A stretch of DNA of 64,000 nucleotides from Pseudomonas oryzihabitans (GCF_014522265.1 NZ_CP017024.1:1144001-1208000); one strand, 5' to 3'. Shown: positions 13,227 through 24,236, counted from the stretch's first letter. Numbers and translations are program-made. Notes: generated by a model from the sequence alone, not told the origin.

Positions 13227-13613
13227 GTGACCGAGCCCGATCCGCGCTACCTCATCACCGTGCAGGTCACCACCCGCTACCTGCCCGAACAATCCAGCGC
13301 CAGCCAGGAGCGCTACGCCTTCGCCTACGACGTGAGCATCCGCAATGACGGCCGGCTGCCGGCGCAGCTGCTCAGCCGCCACTGGATCATCACCGACGGC
13401 AATGGCGAGGCGCAGGAAGTGCGCGGCCCGGGCGTGGTGGGCGAGCAACCGCTGATCGCACCGGGCGAAACCCACAGCTATTCCAGCGGCACCCTGATGC
13501 CGACCCAGGTGGGCAGCATGAGGGGCAGCTACCAGATGGTCGCCAGCGATGGCCATACCTTCGAGGCCACCATCCCCACCTTCCGCCTGGCCGTACCCGG
13601 CTCGCTGCACTAG
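13227..13613 (+). CDS. apaG: ApaG protein (DUF525)
   Basis: A small fibronectin-type-III-like protein of unclear biochemical role, linked to cobalt/magnesium resistance and always near apaH. From GTG 13227 it has 128 residues, the usual size. Seen are [13 protein letters not shown], the [10 protein letters not shown] strand, and a [10 protein letters not shown] segment. The in-frame stretch upstream overlaps ksgA and is not part of it. It begins 34 bases after ksgA and ends 8 bases before apaH. Confidence 0.92.
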   Translation: MTEPDPRYLITVQVTTRYLPEQSSASQERYAFAYDVSIRNDGRLPAQLLSRHWIITDGNGEAQEVRGPGVVGEQPLIAPGETHSYSSGTLMPTQVGSMRGSYQMVASDGHTFEATIPTFRLAVPGSLH

Positions 13614-13621
13614 GAGTCCCG

Positions 13622-14443
13622 ATGACGCTGTACGCCGTTGGCGACCTGCAAGGTTGCCTCGACCCGCTCAAATGCCTCCTCGACGAGGTCCGCTTCGATC
13701 CCGCGCAGGACCGCCTCTGGCTGGTGGGTGATCTGGTCAATCGCGGAACTCAGTCCCTGGAAACCTTGAGATACCTGTACGGGATGCGCGATTCGCTGGT
13801 CAGCGTCCTGGGCAATCACGACCTGCACCTGCTGGCAGTGGCCTTGGGCGGCGCCAGGCTGAAGAAGCAGGACACCCTGAGCGACATCCTCGCCGCCCCC
13901 GACCGCGACGAGTTGCTGCATTGGCTGCGCCACCTGCCGCTGATGCGGCACGATGCCGGGCGCAACTGCGTGCTGGTCCACGCCGGTCTGCCGCCGCAAT
14001 GGACGCTGGCCCAGGCCCTGAGCCTGGCCGGCGAAGTGGAAGCCGTATTGCGCGATGACCAGGCCCATGTGCCCTTTCTCGAGCAGATGTATGGCAACGA
14101 GCCGGCGCTCTGGCAAGATGAGCTGCAAGGCCAGGAGCGCCTGCGCCTGATCACCAACTACCTGACGCGCATGAGATTCTGCAGCCCGGAAGGTCGCCTG
14201 GAATTCAAGAGCAAGGAAGGCCTGGACAGCGCGCCGGCCGGTTTCGCCCCCTGGTTCAGCCACGATCACCGGCTGACCCGCGACGTGCGCATCCTGTTCG
14301 GCCACTGGGCCGCGCTCAAGGGTCGCTGCGCGGCGCCCAATGTCGAGGCGCTCGACAGCGGCTGTGTCTGGGGCGGCGACATGACCCTGCTCGACGTCGA
14401 CGGCAACCGCCGTCATCTCTGCAGTTGCAAGGAGAAGAAATGA
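13622..14443 (+). CDS. apaH: Symmetrical bis(5'-nucleosyl)-tetraphosphatase
   Basis: Hydrolyses Ap4A to two ADP and removes Np4 RNA caps. The 273-residue metallophosphoesterase has the family motifs in order: [23 protein letters not shown], and later VHAGLPPQW. The stop TGA is shared with the glpE start (ATGA), so the two are translationally coupled. Confidence 0.96.
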   Translation: MTLYAVGDLQGCLDPLKCLLDEVRFDPAQDRLWLVGDLVNRGTQSLETLRYLYGMRDSLVSVLGNHDLHLLAVALGGARLKKQDTLSDILAAPDRDELLHWLRHLPLMRHDAGRNCVLVHAGLPPQWTLAQALSLAGEVEAVLRDDQAHVPFLEQMYGNEPALWQDELQGQERLRLITNYLTRMRFCSPEGRLEFKSKEGLDSAPAGFAPWFSHDHRLTRDVRILFGHWAALKGRCAAPNVEALDSGCVWGGDMTLLDVDGNRRHLCSCKEKK

Positions 14444-14769
14444 GCGAATTCACCTGTATCTCCCCGGAACGGGCGCTGGAACTGCGTAGCGAGGGCGCGC
14501 GGATCGTCGACATCCGTGACCCGCACAGCTATGCCACCCTGCACGTCGCCGGCGCCCAGCGTCTCGACAACCAGAACATCCACGACTTCATCGCGGCCGC
14601 CGATCTCGACGCGCCGCTGCTGGTGTTCTGCTACCACGGTCACTCCAGTCAGAGCGCGGCGGCCTTTCTGGCCGGCCAGGGCTTCAGCCAGGTCTACAGT
14701 GTCGACGGCGGCTTCGAAAACTGGCGTACCCGCTATCCCGAACAGACCGAAAGTGGCGAGGCCCTTTAA
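14440..14769 (+). CDS. glpE: Thiosulfate sulfurtransferase GlpE
   Basis: Single-domain rhodanese of 109 residues. The active-site loop [10 protein letters not shown] contains the persulfide-forming Cys, and VDIRDPHSY lies in the N-terminal half. AAGGAG upstream of ATG 14440 and the ATGA overlap with apaH set the start. It transfers sulfur from thiosulfate to cyanide or thioredoxin in vitro; the physiological acceptor is not known from sequence. Confidence 0.92.
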   Translation: MSEFTCISPERALELRSEGARIVDIRDPHSYATLHVAGAQRLDNQNIHDFIAAADLDAPLLVFCYHGHSSQSAAAFLAGQGFSQVYSVDGGFENWRTRYPEQTESGEAL

Positions 14770-15128
14770 CACAATGGCTTGACGCTGTGGTTACAAGAAT
14801 AAACCGAATTGGCTCTTCCACATCTCGCAGATAGGACTATTCTGGAATCAGGCCCTCCGGAAACGGCGGGTTCGATAACCGGCTTTGGACCATCGGTGTA
14901 ACCACTGGAGATTCGGGGAATTCCAGGGGGACCGTCTCCATCGGTCTCCTTCGTGCGTCTCTCGAAACCCAACCCTACTTCTGCAGGCGGATCGATTAGG
15001 CAAGACGACAACGAAGGTATTAGGGACGTTATCTTTCGTCGCCCGGCATGACCGCTCCCCACCGGCAGCAAGGCAAGGCTCCAGGCATCGATTCCAAGCT
15101 GGTCCAGGGTATCCAGCGAGGAGACGTC
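14770..15128. other. 359-base non-coding spacer upstream of prkA
   Basis: No convincing gene is seen on either strand. A CTATTCT at 14837-14843 resembles the extended -10 element of RpoS promoters, which would fit the stress role of the genes that follow, but no clear -35 is visible and no sigma-54 GG/GC pair was found. The remaining 280 bases would be an unusually long 5' leader. Confidence 0.35.
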
Positions 15129-17051
15129 ATGAGCATTTTCAGTCACTTCCAGGGGCGTTTTGAAGCGACTCGCCAGGAAGAGTATTCCCTTCAGGAATAC
15201 CTTGAGATCTGCAAGAAGGATCGTACCGCCTTTGCCAGTGCCGCCGAGCGCATGCTCATGGCCATCGGCGAACCCGAACTGGTGGACACCACCAGCGACT
15301 CACGCCTGTCCCGCATCTTTTCCAACAAGGTCATCCGCCGCTACCCTGCCTTTGCCGACTTCCATGGCATGGAAGACTGCATCGAGCAGATCGTGTCCTA
15401 TTTCCGCCACGCGGCGCAGGGCCTGGAAGAGAAGAAGCAGATCCTCTATCTGCTCGGCCCGGTAGGTGGCGGTAAATCGTCCCTCGCGGAAAAACTCAAG
15501 CACCTGATCGAGAAGGTCCCCTTCTACGCCATCAAGGGCTCGCCGGTGTTCGAATCGCCCCTGGGGCTGTTCAATCCCGACGAGGACGGCCAGATCCTCG
15601 AAGAGGACTACGGCATTCCCCGCCACTACCTGCGCAGCATCATGTCGCCCTGGGCCGCGAAGCGGCTGCAGGAATTCGGCGGCGACATCAGCAAGTTCCG
15701 GGTGGTCAAGCTCTACCCCTCCATCCTCAACCAGATCGCCATCGCCAAGACCGAGCCGGGCGACGAGAACAACCAGGACATCTCCGCCCTGGTGGGCAAG
15801 GTGGACATTCGCAAGCTGGAAGAATACCCGCAGAACGATGCGGATGCCTACAGCTACTCCGGCGCCCTGTGCCGCGCCAACCAGGGCCTGATGGAATTCG
15901 TGGAGATGTTCAAGGCCCCGATCAAGGTCCTGCACCCCCTGCTGACCGCGACCCAGGAAGGCAACTACAACAGCACCGAGGGCCTCGGCGCGCTGCCCTA
16001 CAGCGGCATCATCCTGGCCCACTCCAACGAATCCGAGTGGCACACCTTCCGCAACAACAAGAACAACGAGGCCTTCATCGACCGGATCTACATCGTCAAG
16101 GTGCCTTACTGCCTGCGCGTCTCCGACGAGATCCACATCTACGACAAGCTGCTGGTCAACAGCTCCCTGGCCAACGCCCATTGCGCGCCGGACACCCTGA
16201 AGATGCTGGCCCAGTTCTCGGTGCTCTCGCGCCTCAAGGAACCGGAAAATTCCAACATCTATTCGAAGATGCGCGTCTACGACGGCGAAAACCTCAAGGA
16301 CACCGATCCCAAGGCCAAGTCGATCCAGGAATACCGCGACAGCGCCGGTGTCGACGAGGGCATGAACGGGCTCTCCACGCGCTTCGCCTTCAAGATCCTC
16401 TCGCGGGTGTTCAACTTCGACGCCAACGAGATCGCGGCCAACCCGGTGCACCTGCTTTATGTGCTGGAGCAGCAGATCGAAGCCGAGCAGTTCCCGGCCG
16501 AGACCCGCGAGCGCTACATGAGATTCATCAAGGAATACCTGGCGCCGCGCTACGTGGAATTCATCGGCAAGGAGATCCAGACCGCCTACCTCGAGTCCTA
16601 CAGCGAATACGGCCAGAACATCTTCGACCGCTACGTGCTCTACGCGGATTTCTGGATCCAGGATCAGGAATACCGCGATCCGGAAACCGGCGAGATCCTC
16701 AACCGCGCCTCGCTCAACGAGGAACTGGAGAAGATCGAGAAACCGGCCGGCATCAGCAATCCGAAGGATTTCCGCAACGAAATCGTCAACTTCGTGTTGC
16801 GCGCCCGTGCCAACAATAACGGCAAAAATCCGAGCTGGCTGTCCTACGAGAAGCTGCGCGCGGTGATCGAGAAGAAGATGTTCTCCAACACCGAGGAGCT
16901 CCTGCCGGTCATCAGCTTCAATGCCAAGGCCAGCAAGGAAGACCAGCAGAAGCACAGCGACTTCGTGACCCGCATGGTAGAGCGCGGGTACACCGAGAAG
17001 CAGGTACGACTGTTGTCCGAGTGGTATTCACGGGTACGCAAGTCGCAGTAA
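15129..17051 (+). CDS. prkA: PrkA family serine protein kinase (YeaG)
   Basis: Stress-associated AAA-type protein kinase of the nitrogen-starvation/stationary-phase response. The 640-residue protein starts MSIFSHFQGRFEATRQEEYS after GAGGAG. The N-terminal AAA domain carries the P-loop LLGPVGGGKSSLAEKLK near residues 112-128; the C-terminal PrkA domain includes the RFAFKILSRVFNFD segment. The frame is open 27 codons upstream but the RBS and family length fix ATG 15129. It heads the conserved prkA-yeaH-spoVR operon. Confidence 0.95.
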   Translation: MSIFSHFQGRFEATRQEEYSLQEYLEICKKDRTAFASAAERMLMAIGEPELVDTTSDSRLSRIFSNKVIRRYPAFADFHGMEDCIEQIVSYFRHAAQGLEEKKQILYLLGPVGGGKSSLAEKLKHLIEKVPFYAIKGSPVFESPLGLFNPDEDGQILEEDYGIPRHYLRSIMSPWAAKRLQEFGGDISKFRVVKLYPSILNQIAIAKTEPGDENNQDISALVGKVDIRKLEEYPQNDADAYSYSGALCRANQGLMEFVEMFKAPIKVLHPLLTATQEGNYNSTEGLGALPYSGIILAHSNESEWHTFRNNKNNEAFIDRIYIVKVPYCLRVSDEIHIYDKLLVNSSLANAHCAPDTLKMLAQFSVLSRLKEPENSNIYSKMRVYDGENLKDTDPKAKSIQEYRDSAGVDEGMNGLSTRFAFKILSRVFNFDANEIAANPVHLLYVLEQQIEAEQFPAETRERYMRFIKEYLAPRYVEFIGKEIQTAYLESYSEYGQNIFDRYVLYADFWIQDQEYRDPETGEILNRASLNEELEKIEKPAGISNPKDFRNEIVNFVLRARANNNGKNPSWLSYEKLRAVIEKKMFSNTEELLPVISFNAKASKEDQQKHSDFVTRMVERGYTEKQVRLLSEWYSRVRKSQ

Positions 17052-17127
17052 GGCAGCCTGAGGCTGAGCCCGCGACGACGCGCCAGCTGCGTCGTCGTGG
17101 TGTCCTGCAATAGCCCGGAGGGCCTGT

Positions 17128-18405
17128 ATGAGCTATGTCATCGACCGGCGTCTAAACGGCAAGAACAAAAGCACGGTGAACCGCACGCGTTTCCTGCGGC
17201 GTTATCGTGAGCACATCAAGAAGGCGGTCGAGGAAGCCGTGAGCCGGCGCTCCATCACCGACATGGAACATGGCGAGCAGATCAGCATTCCTGCCCGCGA
17301 CATTGACGAGCCCGCCCTCTACCAAGGCAAGGGCGGGCGGCAGACCATCGTCCACCCGGGCAACAAGGAATTCGTCAGCGGCGAACGCATCCCGCGTCCC
17401 CAGGGCGGCGGCGGTGGTCAGGGCCAGGGCAAGGCCAGCAACAGTGGCGAAGGCATGGACGAATTCGCCTTCCAGATCACCCAGGACGAATTCCTCGACT
17501 TCATGTTCGAGGACCTTGAGCTGCCCAATCTGGTCAAGAAGCAGCTGACCGGCACCGACACCTTCAAGACGGTCCGCGCGGGCATCAGCAACGAGGGCAA
17601 TCCTGCCCGCATCAACATCATCCGCACCCTGCGCGCCTCCCATGCGCGGCGCATCGCCCTCTCCGGCGGCAGTCGCAACAAGCTGCGCGAAGCCAGGGCG
17701 GAGCTGGCGCGGCTGCGGGTGGAGGAACCCGACAACCTGGGCGACATCCAGGCGCTGGAGGCCGAGATCGAGCGGCTGCGCGCGCGCATCGACAAGGTGC
17801 CCTTCCTCGACACCTTCGACCTCAAGTACAACCTGCTGTCCAAGCAGCCCAGCCCCAGCTCCAAGGCGGTGATGTTCTGCCTGATGGACGTCTCTGGCTC
17901 CATGACCCAGGCCACCAAGGACATCGCCAAGCGCTTCTACATCCTGCTCTACCTGTTTCTCAAGCGGAACTACGAGCGCATCGAGGTGGTGTTCATCCGC
18001 CACCACACCAGCGCCAAGGAAGTGGATGAGGAGGAATTCTTCTACTCCCGGGAAACCGGCGGCACCATCGTCTCCAGCGCCCTCAAGCTGATGCAGGAGG
18101 TCATGGCCGAGCGCTATCCGGTCAACGAGTGGAATCTCTATGCCGCCCAGGCCTCCGACGGCGACAACTGGAACGACGACTCGCCCATCTGCCGGGAGAT
18201 CCTGACCAAGCAGATTCTGCCGTTCATGCAGTACTACACCTATGTGGAGATCACCCCGCGCGAGCACCAGGCGCTGTGGTACGAATACGAGAACGTTCGC
18301 GGCGCCTTCCCGGACTCCTTCTCGCAGCAGCAGATCGTCTCGGCGGGGATATCTATCCCGTGTTCCGCGAACTGTTCCAGCGGAGACTCGTGTCATGAAA
18401 CGTGA
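17128..18405 (+). CDS. yeaH: YeaH/YhbH family protein, C-terminus frameshifted as assembled
   Basis: A DUF444 protein that always travels with PrkA and SpoVR; it has a Gly-rich linker near residues 92-100, a long coiled-coil stretch (about 188-228) and a VWA-like domain with the MIDAS start [10 protein letters not shown]. As assembled it runs 425 residues, but the last 20 are unlike the family. In the next frame the end reads [15 protein letters not shown] and stops at 18398, where TGA overlaps the spoVR ATG. One base appears lost from the G run at 18345-18348. The corrected protein would be 423 residues. Confidence 0.9.
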   Translation: MSYVIDRRLNGKNKSTVNRTRFLRRYREHIKKAVEEAVSRRSITDMEHGEQISIPARDIDEPALYQGKGGRQTIVHPGNKEFVSGERIPRPQGGGGGQGQGKASNSGEGMDEFAFQITQDEFLDFMFEDLELPNLVKKQLTGTDTFKTVRAGISNEGNPARINIIRTLRASHARRIALSGGSRNKLREARAELARLRVEEPDNLGDIQALEAEIERLRARIDKVPFLDTFDLKYNLLSKQPSPSSKAVMFCLMDVSGSMTQATKDIAKRFYILLYLFLKRNYERIEVVFIRHHTSAKEVDEEEFFYSRETGGTIVSSALKLMQEVMAERYPVNEWNLYAAQASDGDNWNDDSPICREILTKQILPFMQYYTYVEITPREHQALWYEYENVRGAFPDSFSQQQIVSAGISIPCSANCSSGDSCHET

Positions 18406-19936
18406 GCCCATCTCCACCGGCTCGGAATGGACCTTCGAGCTGATCCAGACCTACGACCGGGAGATCGCCCGGATCGCCAAGCGCTATGCGCTGGACACCT
18501 ACCCCAACCAGATCGAGGTGATCACCGCCGAGCAGATGATGGATGCCTATGCCTCCGTCGGCATGCCCATCGGCTACAACCACTGGTCCTACGGCAAGCA
18601 CTTCCTGCACACCGAGAAGCACTACAGCCGTGGCCAGATGGGCCTGGCCTACGAGATCGTGATCAATTCCGATCCCTGCATCGCCTACCTCATGGAAGAG
18701 AACACCATGACCATGCAGGCGCTGGTGATCGCTCATGCCTGCTACGGTCACAACAGCTTCTTCAAGGGCAACTACCTGTTCCGCACCTGGACCGACGCCA
18801 GCTCCATCATCGACTACCTGGTGTTCGCCAAGCAGTACATCACCCAGTGCGAGGAACGCCATGGCATCGATGCCGTGGAAGAACTGCTGGATTCCTGCCA
18901 TGCGCTGATGAACTACGGGGTGGATCGCTACAAGCGGCCCTACCCCATCTCCGCCGCCGAAGAACGCCAGCGGCAGAAGGAGCGCGAAGAGCAGTTGCAG
19001 CGGCAGGTCAACGACCTCTGGCGGACCATTCCCAAGATGGCCGGCAAGGAGTCGCATGACGAAGGGGCGCGCTTCCCCAGCGAACCCCAGGAAAACATCC
19101 TCTATTTCGTGGAAAAGCACGCGCCGCTGCTGGAGCCCTGGCAGCGCGAGGTGATCCGCATCGTGCGCAAGATCGCCCAGTACTTCTATCCCCAGCGCCA
19201 GACCCAGGTGATGAACGAAGGCTGGGCCACCTTCTGGCACTACACCCTGCTCAACGATCTCTACGACGAGGGCCTGGTCACCGAAGGCTTCATGTTCGAA
19301 TTCCTGCAATCCCACGCAGGGGTGATCTACCAGCCGGGCTTCGACAGTCCCTACTACAGTGGCATCAACCCCTACACCCTGGGGTTCGCCATGTTCCGCG
19401 ACATCCGGCGCATCTGCGAGGACCCCACGGAGGAAGACCGCCGCTGGTTCCCCGACATCGCCGGCAGCGACTGGCTGGCAACCGTCACCTTCGCCATGAA
19501 GAGCTTCAAGGACGAAAGCTTCATCCTGCAGTACCTCTCGCCCAAGGTGATCCGCGACCTCAAGCTGTTCAGCATCCTCGATGACGACCAGCGCGACGAA
19601 CTGGAGGTGGCGGCCATCCACGACGACGGCGGCTATCGTCTGATCCGCGAGCAACTCGCCGCCCAGTACAACCTGGGCAATCGCGAGCCCAATGTGCAGA
19701 TCTGGAACGTGGACCGGCGTGGCGATCGTTCGCTCACCCTTCGCCACTTCCAGCATGACCGCAAGCCGCTGGGCAACTCCACGGACGAGGTGCTCAAGCA
19801 CCTGCACCGGCTCTGGGGGTTCGACATCCGCCTGGAAAGCATGAGGGGCGAAGATGTCACCCATAGCTTCCAGGTTCCGCCCCGCCACGAGAGCCGCGAC
19901 CATGACCGGCGTCTGGATCTGGCTTCGCCGATCTGA
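18395..19936 (+). CDS. SpoVR family protein (YcgB)
   Basis: A 513-residue SpoVR-like protein of unknown biochemical activity, the third member of the PrkA-YeaH-SpoVR stress module. It starts [16 protein letters not shown] and has family segments [30 protein letters not shown] and [11 protein letters not shown], rich in His and Glu that could bind metal. ATG 18395 overlaps the corrected yeaH stop, so the operon is translationally coupled. The open frame upstream overlaps yeaH and is not coding. Confidence 0.93.
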   Translation: MKREPISTGSEWTFELIQTYDREIARIAKRYALDTYPNQIEVITAEQMMDAYASVGMPIGYNHWSYGKHFLHTEKHYSRGQMGLAYEIVINSDPCIAYLMEENTMTMQALVIAHACYGHNSFFKGNYLFRTWTDASSIIDYLVFAKQYITQCEERHGIDAVEELLDSCHALMNYGVDRYKRPYPISAAEERQRQKEREEQLQRQVNDLWRTIPKMAGKESHDEGARFPSEPQENILYFVEKHAPLLEPWQREVIRIVRKIAQYFYPQRQTQVMNEGWATFWHYTLLNDLYDEGLVTEGFMFEFLQSHAGVIYQPGFDSPYYSGINPYTLGFAMFRDIRRICEDPTEEDRRWFPDIAGSDWLATVTFAMKSFKDESFILQYLSPKVIRDLKLFSILDDDQRDELEVAAIHDDGGYRLIREQLAAQYNLGNREPNVQIWNVDRRGDRSLTLRHFQHDRKPLGNSTDEVLKHLHRLWGFDIRLESMRGEDVTHSFQVPPRHESRDHDRRLDLASPI

Positions 19937-19962
19937 GCCGAGTCAGGCTTTCGGGCTATCCT

Positions 19963-19987
19963 AGACCTCCGCAAGGAGGTCTTTTTC
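19963..19987 (+). terminator. Terminator hairpin that contains the cca ribosome-binding site
   Basis: AGACCTCC-GCAA-GGAGGTCT followed by TTTT is a strong intrinsic terminator for the prkA operon. Its 3' arm contains AAGGAGG, placed 9 bases before the cca ATG at 19989, so any read-through transcript would fold its own Shine-Dalgarno into the stem. Confidence 0.8.
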
Positions 19988-19988
19988 T

Positions 19989-21116
19989 ATGCAAATCTAC
20001 AAGGTGGGCGGCGCCGTGCGCGATCGCCTGCTCGGCCGACCGGTGACCGAAGTCGACTGGGTCGTGGTGGGCGCCACTGCCGAAGCCCTCGCCGCCCAGG
20101 GTTATCGTCCCGTGGGCGCCGATTTCCCGGTGTTCCTGCATCCCCGGACCGGCGAGGAATACGCCCTCGCCCGCACCGAACGCAAGAGCGGGCGCGGCTA
20201 TGGTGGCTTCACCTTCCACGCCGCACCTGACGTCACCCTGGAACAGGATCTGATCCGCCGCGACCTGACCGTCAATGCCATGGCCGAAGACGACGATGGC
20301 CAGGTCATCGACCCCTATGGCGGGCGCGCGGATCTTCAGGCGCGCCTGTTGCGTCACGTCTCGCCTGCCTTCGCCGAAGATCCATTGCGCGTGCTGCGCG
20401 TCGCCCGTTTCGCCGCCCGCTATTGCAGCCTGGGTTTCCAGGTGGCGCCCGAAACGCTGCTGCTGATGCAGGAGATGGTCGCCAGCGGCGAGCTGGATGC
20501 CCTGACCGCCGAGCGGTTGTGTAAGGAAATTTCGCGCGCCCTGCTCGAAGAGCGGCCCGATGTCTTCATCCGGGTGCTGCACGATTGCGGCGCCCTGACT
20601 GCGCTGTTGCCGGAGGTGGCTGCCGGGTTCGCTGGCGAGCAGCCCGAGCCGGGCGCCCGGGTCTCTGCCACCCTGCGCCAAAGCGCCGAGGTCCAGGCCT
20701 CGCTGAGCGTACGCTGGGCCTGCCTGTTGCTGGACGTACCGGAAGATAAGCACGCTGCCATCAACGCCCGCCTCAAGGTCCCGCGTGATCCCGCCGAGCT
20801 GGCATTGCTGCTGGCACGTCATTGGCCCACGGCCCTGCGGGCCCGGCAGCTGACGCCGGAGGCCTGGTTCGAGCTGCTGCAGGGTTTCGATGTGCTGCGC
20901 CGCCCGGCGCGCTTCGAGGAATTCCTCCAGGCCTGTGCCTGTGCGGCGGCAGTCAGGACCGAAGAAGGCGAGCCACCGCTGGCCTTGCTGCGTCAAGCGG
21001 CCGAGGTGTTGCGTGGAGTCGAGGTCCAACCCCTGGTCGCCCAGGGCTTCAAGGGCGCGGCTCTGGGCGAGGCGCTCAAACAGGCCCGCATCGACGCCCT
21101 GGCCCAGCTTTCGTAG
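19989..21116 (+). CDS. cca: CCA-adding enzyme (tRNA nucleotidyltransferase)
   Basis: Adds or repairs the 3' CCA of tRNAs. The N-terminal class II nucleotidyltransferase domain is intact: [22 protein letters not shown] (catalytic Asp pair region), [10 protein letters not shown] and [14 protein letters not shown]. At 375 residues it is shorter than the 412-residue E. coli enzyme. The usual HD phosphohydrolase motif (HDLGK) is not seen; the corresponding stretch reads [14 protein letters not shown], so the extra phosphatase activity is probably missing. Confidence 0.94.
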   Translation: MQIYKVGGAVRDRLLGRPVTEVDWVVVGATAEALAAQGYRPVGADFPVFLHPRTGEEYALARTERKSGRGYGGFTFHAAPDVTLEQDLIRRDLTVNAMAEDDDGQVIDPYGGRADLQARLLRHVSPAFAEDPLRVLRVARFAARYCSLGFQVAPETLLLMQEMVASGELDALTAERLCKEISRALLEERPDVFIRVLHDCGALTALLPEVAAGFAGEQPEPGARVSATLRQSAEVQASLSVRWACLLLDVPEDKHAAINARLKVPRDPAELALLLARHWPTALRARQLTPEAWFELLQGFDVLRRPARFEEFLQACACAAAVRTEEGEPPLALLRQAAEVLRGVEVQPLVAQGFKGAALGEALKQARIDALAQLS

Positions 21117-21153
21117 GTTGGGTTGAGCACAGCGAAGCCCAACGACCGCTGCG

Positions 21154-21687
21154 CTATACCCGATCGGCGCTCAGCAAGGCGTCGGGCGTCAACTCCAGCC
21201 CCTTCCAGCTGAAAGCCACCGGCCGCAGCACCTGGGTAGTCTGGCCGCGCATTTCTTGCCACAGCTCATCGAGCCGGCGGCCGTTGTCCGGATGCCGCCG
21301 CTCGCCGGCCAGCAGGGCCAGCGGCCAGAGCACGAAGGCGTTGCGCAGGATCTCGGCGCGCGGCAGGGTCTGGCCGGCGAACTCGCCGGCCAGGTCGCCA
21401 TGCAGCAGGATGTCAATGTCCAGCGGCAGGCCCTGGCGATCCGGCGCATAGCGACCGCTGCGGGTTTCGATGGCCTTGAGTCTCTGACTCAGGGCCGCCG
21501 GGTCGAGCGCCGTGTCACCCGCCACCACCAGATTGAAGAAGGGCGCACTGCGGATACCCACCGCTTCGCTCTCGAACACCGGCGAGCACTGCATGGCGGT
21601 CAGCAGCGTCGCGAGCTCGTCCAGGGCCATGCCCAGATGCTGCTCGCGCTGGATATTGCTGCCCAGCCCCAGATAGACCCGGGTCAC
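21154..21687 (-). CDS. folK: 2-amino-4-hydroxy-6-hydroxymethyldihydropteridine pyrophosphokinase
   Basis: Transfers pyrophosphate from ATP to the hydroxymethylpterin in folate synthesis. The 177-residue protein starts RVYLGLGSNIQREQHL and contains the family signature LPLDIDILLHG. The start is GTG 21687, which overlaps the folB stop (GTGA), and the open frame upstream of it lies inside folB. The pair folB-folK faces cca tail to tail. Confidence 0.94.
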   Translation of the reverse strand: MTRVYLGLGSNIQREQHLGMALDELATLLTAMQCSPVFESEAVGIRSAPFFNLVVAGDTALDPAALSQRLKAIETRSGRYAPDRQGLPLDIDILLHGDLAGEFAGQTLPRAEILRNAFVLWPLALLAGERRHPDNGRRLDELWQEMRGQTTQVLRPVAFSWKGLELTPDALLSADRV

Positions 21688-22037
21688 GCCTGCCCCCGCT
21701 CGATCTCCACGCCCACGCCGCGGGCGGTCGGCACCGCGCCGGGCTTGGTGATGCGCAGGCGCAGCCAGGGCAGCTTGAATTCCGCCTGCAACAGGGCAGC
21801 CAGACGCTCGGCAAAGGTCTCCACCAGCTCGAAGGTGGTCTCGTGGGCGAAGGCGGTGATGCGCTCGGCCACCGCCGCATAGTTCAGGGTGTGTTCGAGT
21901 TCGTCGTTCGCCGCCGCCGTGCGGATATCCCAGCCCATGGTGAGATCGATGCGCAGGCACTGGCGGATGTCACGCTCCCAGTCATACACCCCTATCACGG
22001 TGTCGACCTCGAGTCCCTCGATGAAAACCTTGTCCAC
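21684..22037 (-). CDS. folB: Dihydroneopterin aldolase
   Basis: Cleaves 7,8-dihydroneopterin to the hydroxymethylpterin used by FolK, the next enzyme in the pathway and the next gene. The 117-residue protein starts [22 protein letters not shown], and the conserved Lys sits in [19 protein letters not shown]. It is divergent from plsY, 110 bases away. Confidence 0.95.
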   Translation of the reverse strand: MDKVFIEGLEVDTVIGVYDWERDIRQCLRIDLTMGWDIRTAAANDELEHTLNYAAVAERITAFAHETTFELVETFAERLAALLQAEFKLPWLRLRITKPGAVPTARGVGVEIERGQA

Positions 22038-22147
22038 TGCCTTTGCCTCGCACCTTTGCCGTGCTCTGTGTGATCGTCGCCGCCGGCCTATCGTCGGGCG
22101 GCGGGCTGTCGGTAGAATCGAGCCTTCTCCTGGCGCGGAACCCTACC

Positions 22148-22717
22148 ATGTTCTGGCTGCTGCTCCTGCTGGCCTATCTGCTGGGCTCGCTGTCCTTCGC
22201 CGTGCTGCTCAGTCGCCTGTTCGGCACCCGCGACCCGCGTCACGACGGCTCCGGCAATCCCGGTGCCAGCAACATGCTGCGCCTGGCCGGGCGCAAACTG
22301 GCGCTGCTGACCCTGGCCGGAGACCTGAGCAAAAGTCTGATTCCCGTGCTCATCGCCCAGCAGCTGGGACTGTCACCCCTGCAGCAGGCCTGGATCGGGC
22401 TGGCCGCCGTGGTCGGCCATCTCTATCCGCTGTACTTCCATTTCCGCGGTGGCAAGGGCGTCGCCACGGCAGCCGGGCTGCTACTCGGCCTCTATCCGCC
22501 GGCGGCCCTGCTGGGGCTGGTGCTCTGGGCTGCGGTGTTCGCCAGCCTGAGGATCGCCTCCCTGGCATCGCTGGTCGCCGTGCTCGGCATCCTGCCGCTG
22601 TTCGCCTGGCAACGTGCGGATCTGCTGGCGCCCATGCTGCTGCTCGCCCTGCTCATCCTGATTCGCCACCGACACAATCTGCGCGCCCTGCGCCAGGGCA
22701 CCGAGCGTCATTTTTGA
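22148..22717 (+). CDS. plsY: Glycerol-3-phosphate acyltransferase PlsY
   Basis: Membrane enzyme transferring an acyl group from acyl-phosphate to glycerol 3-phosphate. The 189-residue protein has about five hydrophobic segments and the three family motifs: [12 protein letters not shown], the [17 protein letters not shown] block with the phosphate-binding GGKG, and a C-terminal [12 protein letters not shown] 22148 matches the family start; the 35 codons before it are spurious. Confidence 0.96.
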   Translation: MFWLLLLLAYLLGSLSFAVLLSRLFGTRDPRHDGSGNPGASNMLRLAGRKLALLTLAGDLSKSLIPVLIAQQLGLSPLQQAWIGLAAVVGHLYPLYFHFRGGKGVATAAGLLLGLYPPAALLGLVLWAAVFASLRIASLASLVAVLGILPLFAWQRADLLAPMLLLALLILIRHRHNLRALRQGTERHF

Positions 22718-22762
22718 CCCTGGCGCCGCCCGGGGATTACCCGGCGACGCCCTCCGCCCGTC

Positions 22763-23788
22763 TCAGAGCGCCGCCAGCTGCTCCATGGGCCAGCGTGCCT
22801 TGACGACGATGGCCGGACCCTCCTGCTGGCCGGCCAGCAGGCGCTGGCAACCGGCGTAGGCGATCATGGCGCCGTTGTCGGTGCAGAAGCGCGGCCGCGC
22901 ATAGAAGACCTGGCCGCCCAGCTCGCCGAGCATCTGCTCCAGGTTCTGCCGCAGCGCCCGGTTGGCACTGACGCCACCGGCGATCACCAGCGACTTGAGC
23001 CCGGTCTGCTTCAGCGCGCGCTTGCACTTGATCGCCAGGGTTTCGACCACCGCCGTCTGGAAGGCCAGGGCGATGTCGCACCGGGTCTGCTCGCTGTCGT
23101 CACCGGCCGCCCGGCAGCGCTGCCAGGTGGTGAGGGTAAAGGTCTTGAGGCCGCTGAAGCTGAAGTCCAGACCAGGCCGATCGGTCATGGGCCGCGGAAA
23201 GACGAACCGCCCCACGACGCCACGCTCGGCCAGACGGGCGATCTCCGGTCCACCGGGATAGCTCAGGCCCAGCAGCTTGGCGGTCTTGTCGAAGGCCTCG
23301 CCGGCGGCATCGTCCAGGGATTCGCCCAGCACGCTGTAGCGGCCGATGCCATCGACCCGCACCAGCTGGGTATGGCCACCGGACACCAGCAGGGCGACGA
23401 AGGGGAATTGCGGCGGCTGCTCTTCGAGCATGGGCGCCAGCAGATGACCTTCCATATGGTGGACGCCCAGGGCAGGCACGCCCCAGGCCAGCGCCAGCGC
23501 CTGGGCGCAGGCCGCACCCACCAGCAGGGCGCCGACCAGGCCGGGGCCGGCGGTATAGGCGATGGCGTCCACGTCCGCGGGACGGCTGCCCGCCTCTTCC
23601 AGCACTTCGCGGATCAGCGGCAGCATGCGCTTGACGTGATCGCGCGAGGCCAGCTCCGGTACCACGCCACCGTAGACGCGATGCAGATCGATCTGGCTGA
23701 ACAGCGCATCGGCCAGCAGGCCGCGCTCGCTGTCGTAGAGGGCGACGCCGGTTTCATCGCAGGACGTTTCCAGTCCCAGAACACGCAT
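22763..23788 (-). CDS. tsaD: tRNA N6-threonylcarbamoyladenosine transferase subunit TsaD
   Basis: Catalytic subunit that adds the threonylcarbamoyl group to A37 of ANN-decoding tRNAs. The 341-residue protein starts [19 protein letters not shown] and has the metal-binding [11 protein letters not shown] and the ASKHA segment [14 protein letters not shown] 23788 is fixed by the family start, not the longer open frame. It is divergent from rpsU, as in other pseudomonads. Confidence 0.97.
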   Translation of the reverse strand: MRVLGLETSCDETGVALYDSERGLLADALFSQIDLHRVYGGVVPELASRDHVKRMLPLIREVLEEAGSRPADVDAIAYTAGPGLVGALLVGAACAQALALAWGVPALGVHHMEGHLLAPMLEEQPPQFPFVALLVSGGHTQLVRVDGIGRYSVLGESLDDAAGEAFDKTAKLLGLSYPGGPEIARLAERGVVGRFVFPRPMTDRPGLDFSFSGLKTFTLTTWQRCRAAGDDSEQTRCDIALAFQTAVVETLAIKCKRALKQTGLKSLVIAGGVSANRALRQNLEQMLGELGGQVFYARPRFCTDNGAMIAYAGCQRLLAGQQEGPAIVVKARWPMEQLAAL

Positions 23789-23993
23789 GGAGATAAGCCT
23801 TCGAGGGTATAGAATGTCAGGCTGCGCATGATAAGCGCCGCTTCCAGCACCGGCCAGCGCTTTTCGTCCGCCGGGGGTTGGCAGCGGGGCAGTTGAAGCG
23901 TTACTATCCGCAACCCTTAAAAACCGACGCTTCCCGTGCCCTTTTGCCGCTAGCGTTGGATTAAACCTCGGTAAATTTGAAGGTACGACCTGG

Positions 23994-24209
23994 ATGCCCA
24001 ACGTCAAAGTCAAAGAAAACGAACCCTTCGACGTAGCGCTGCGTCGTTTCAAGCGTTCCTGCGAGAAGGCCGGTGTACTGGCCGAAGTTCGTAGCCGCGA
24101 GTTCTACGAAAAGCCCACCGCCGAGCGCAAGCGTAAAGCTGCCGCCGCGGTCAAGCGCCACGCCAAGAAAGTACAGCGCGAGCAGCGCCGTCGCGAGCGT
24201 CTGTACTGA
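23994..24209 (+). CDS. rpsU: 30S ribosomal protein S21
   Basis: A 71-residue, very basic protein of the small ribosomal subunit ([21 protein letters not shown]-terminus [11 protein letters not shown]). GAAGG lies 10 bases before the ATG. It heads the rpsU-dnaG-rpoD macromolecular-synthesis operon and is followed by an internal terminator and a palindromic element. Confidence 0.98.
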   Translation: MPNVKVKENEPFDVALRRFKRSCEKAGVLAEVRSREFYEKPTAERKRKAAAAVKRHAKKVQREQRRRERLY

Positions 24210-24236
24210 GTTACAGCGCTTCTCTGGCGTCATCAA

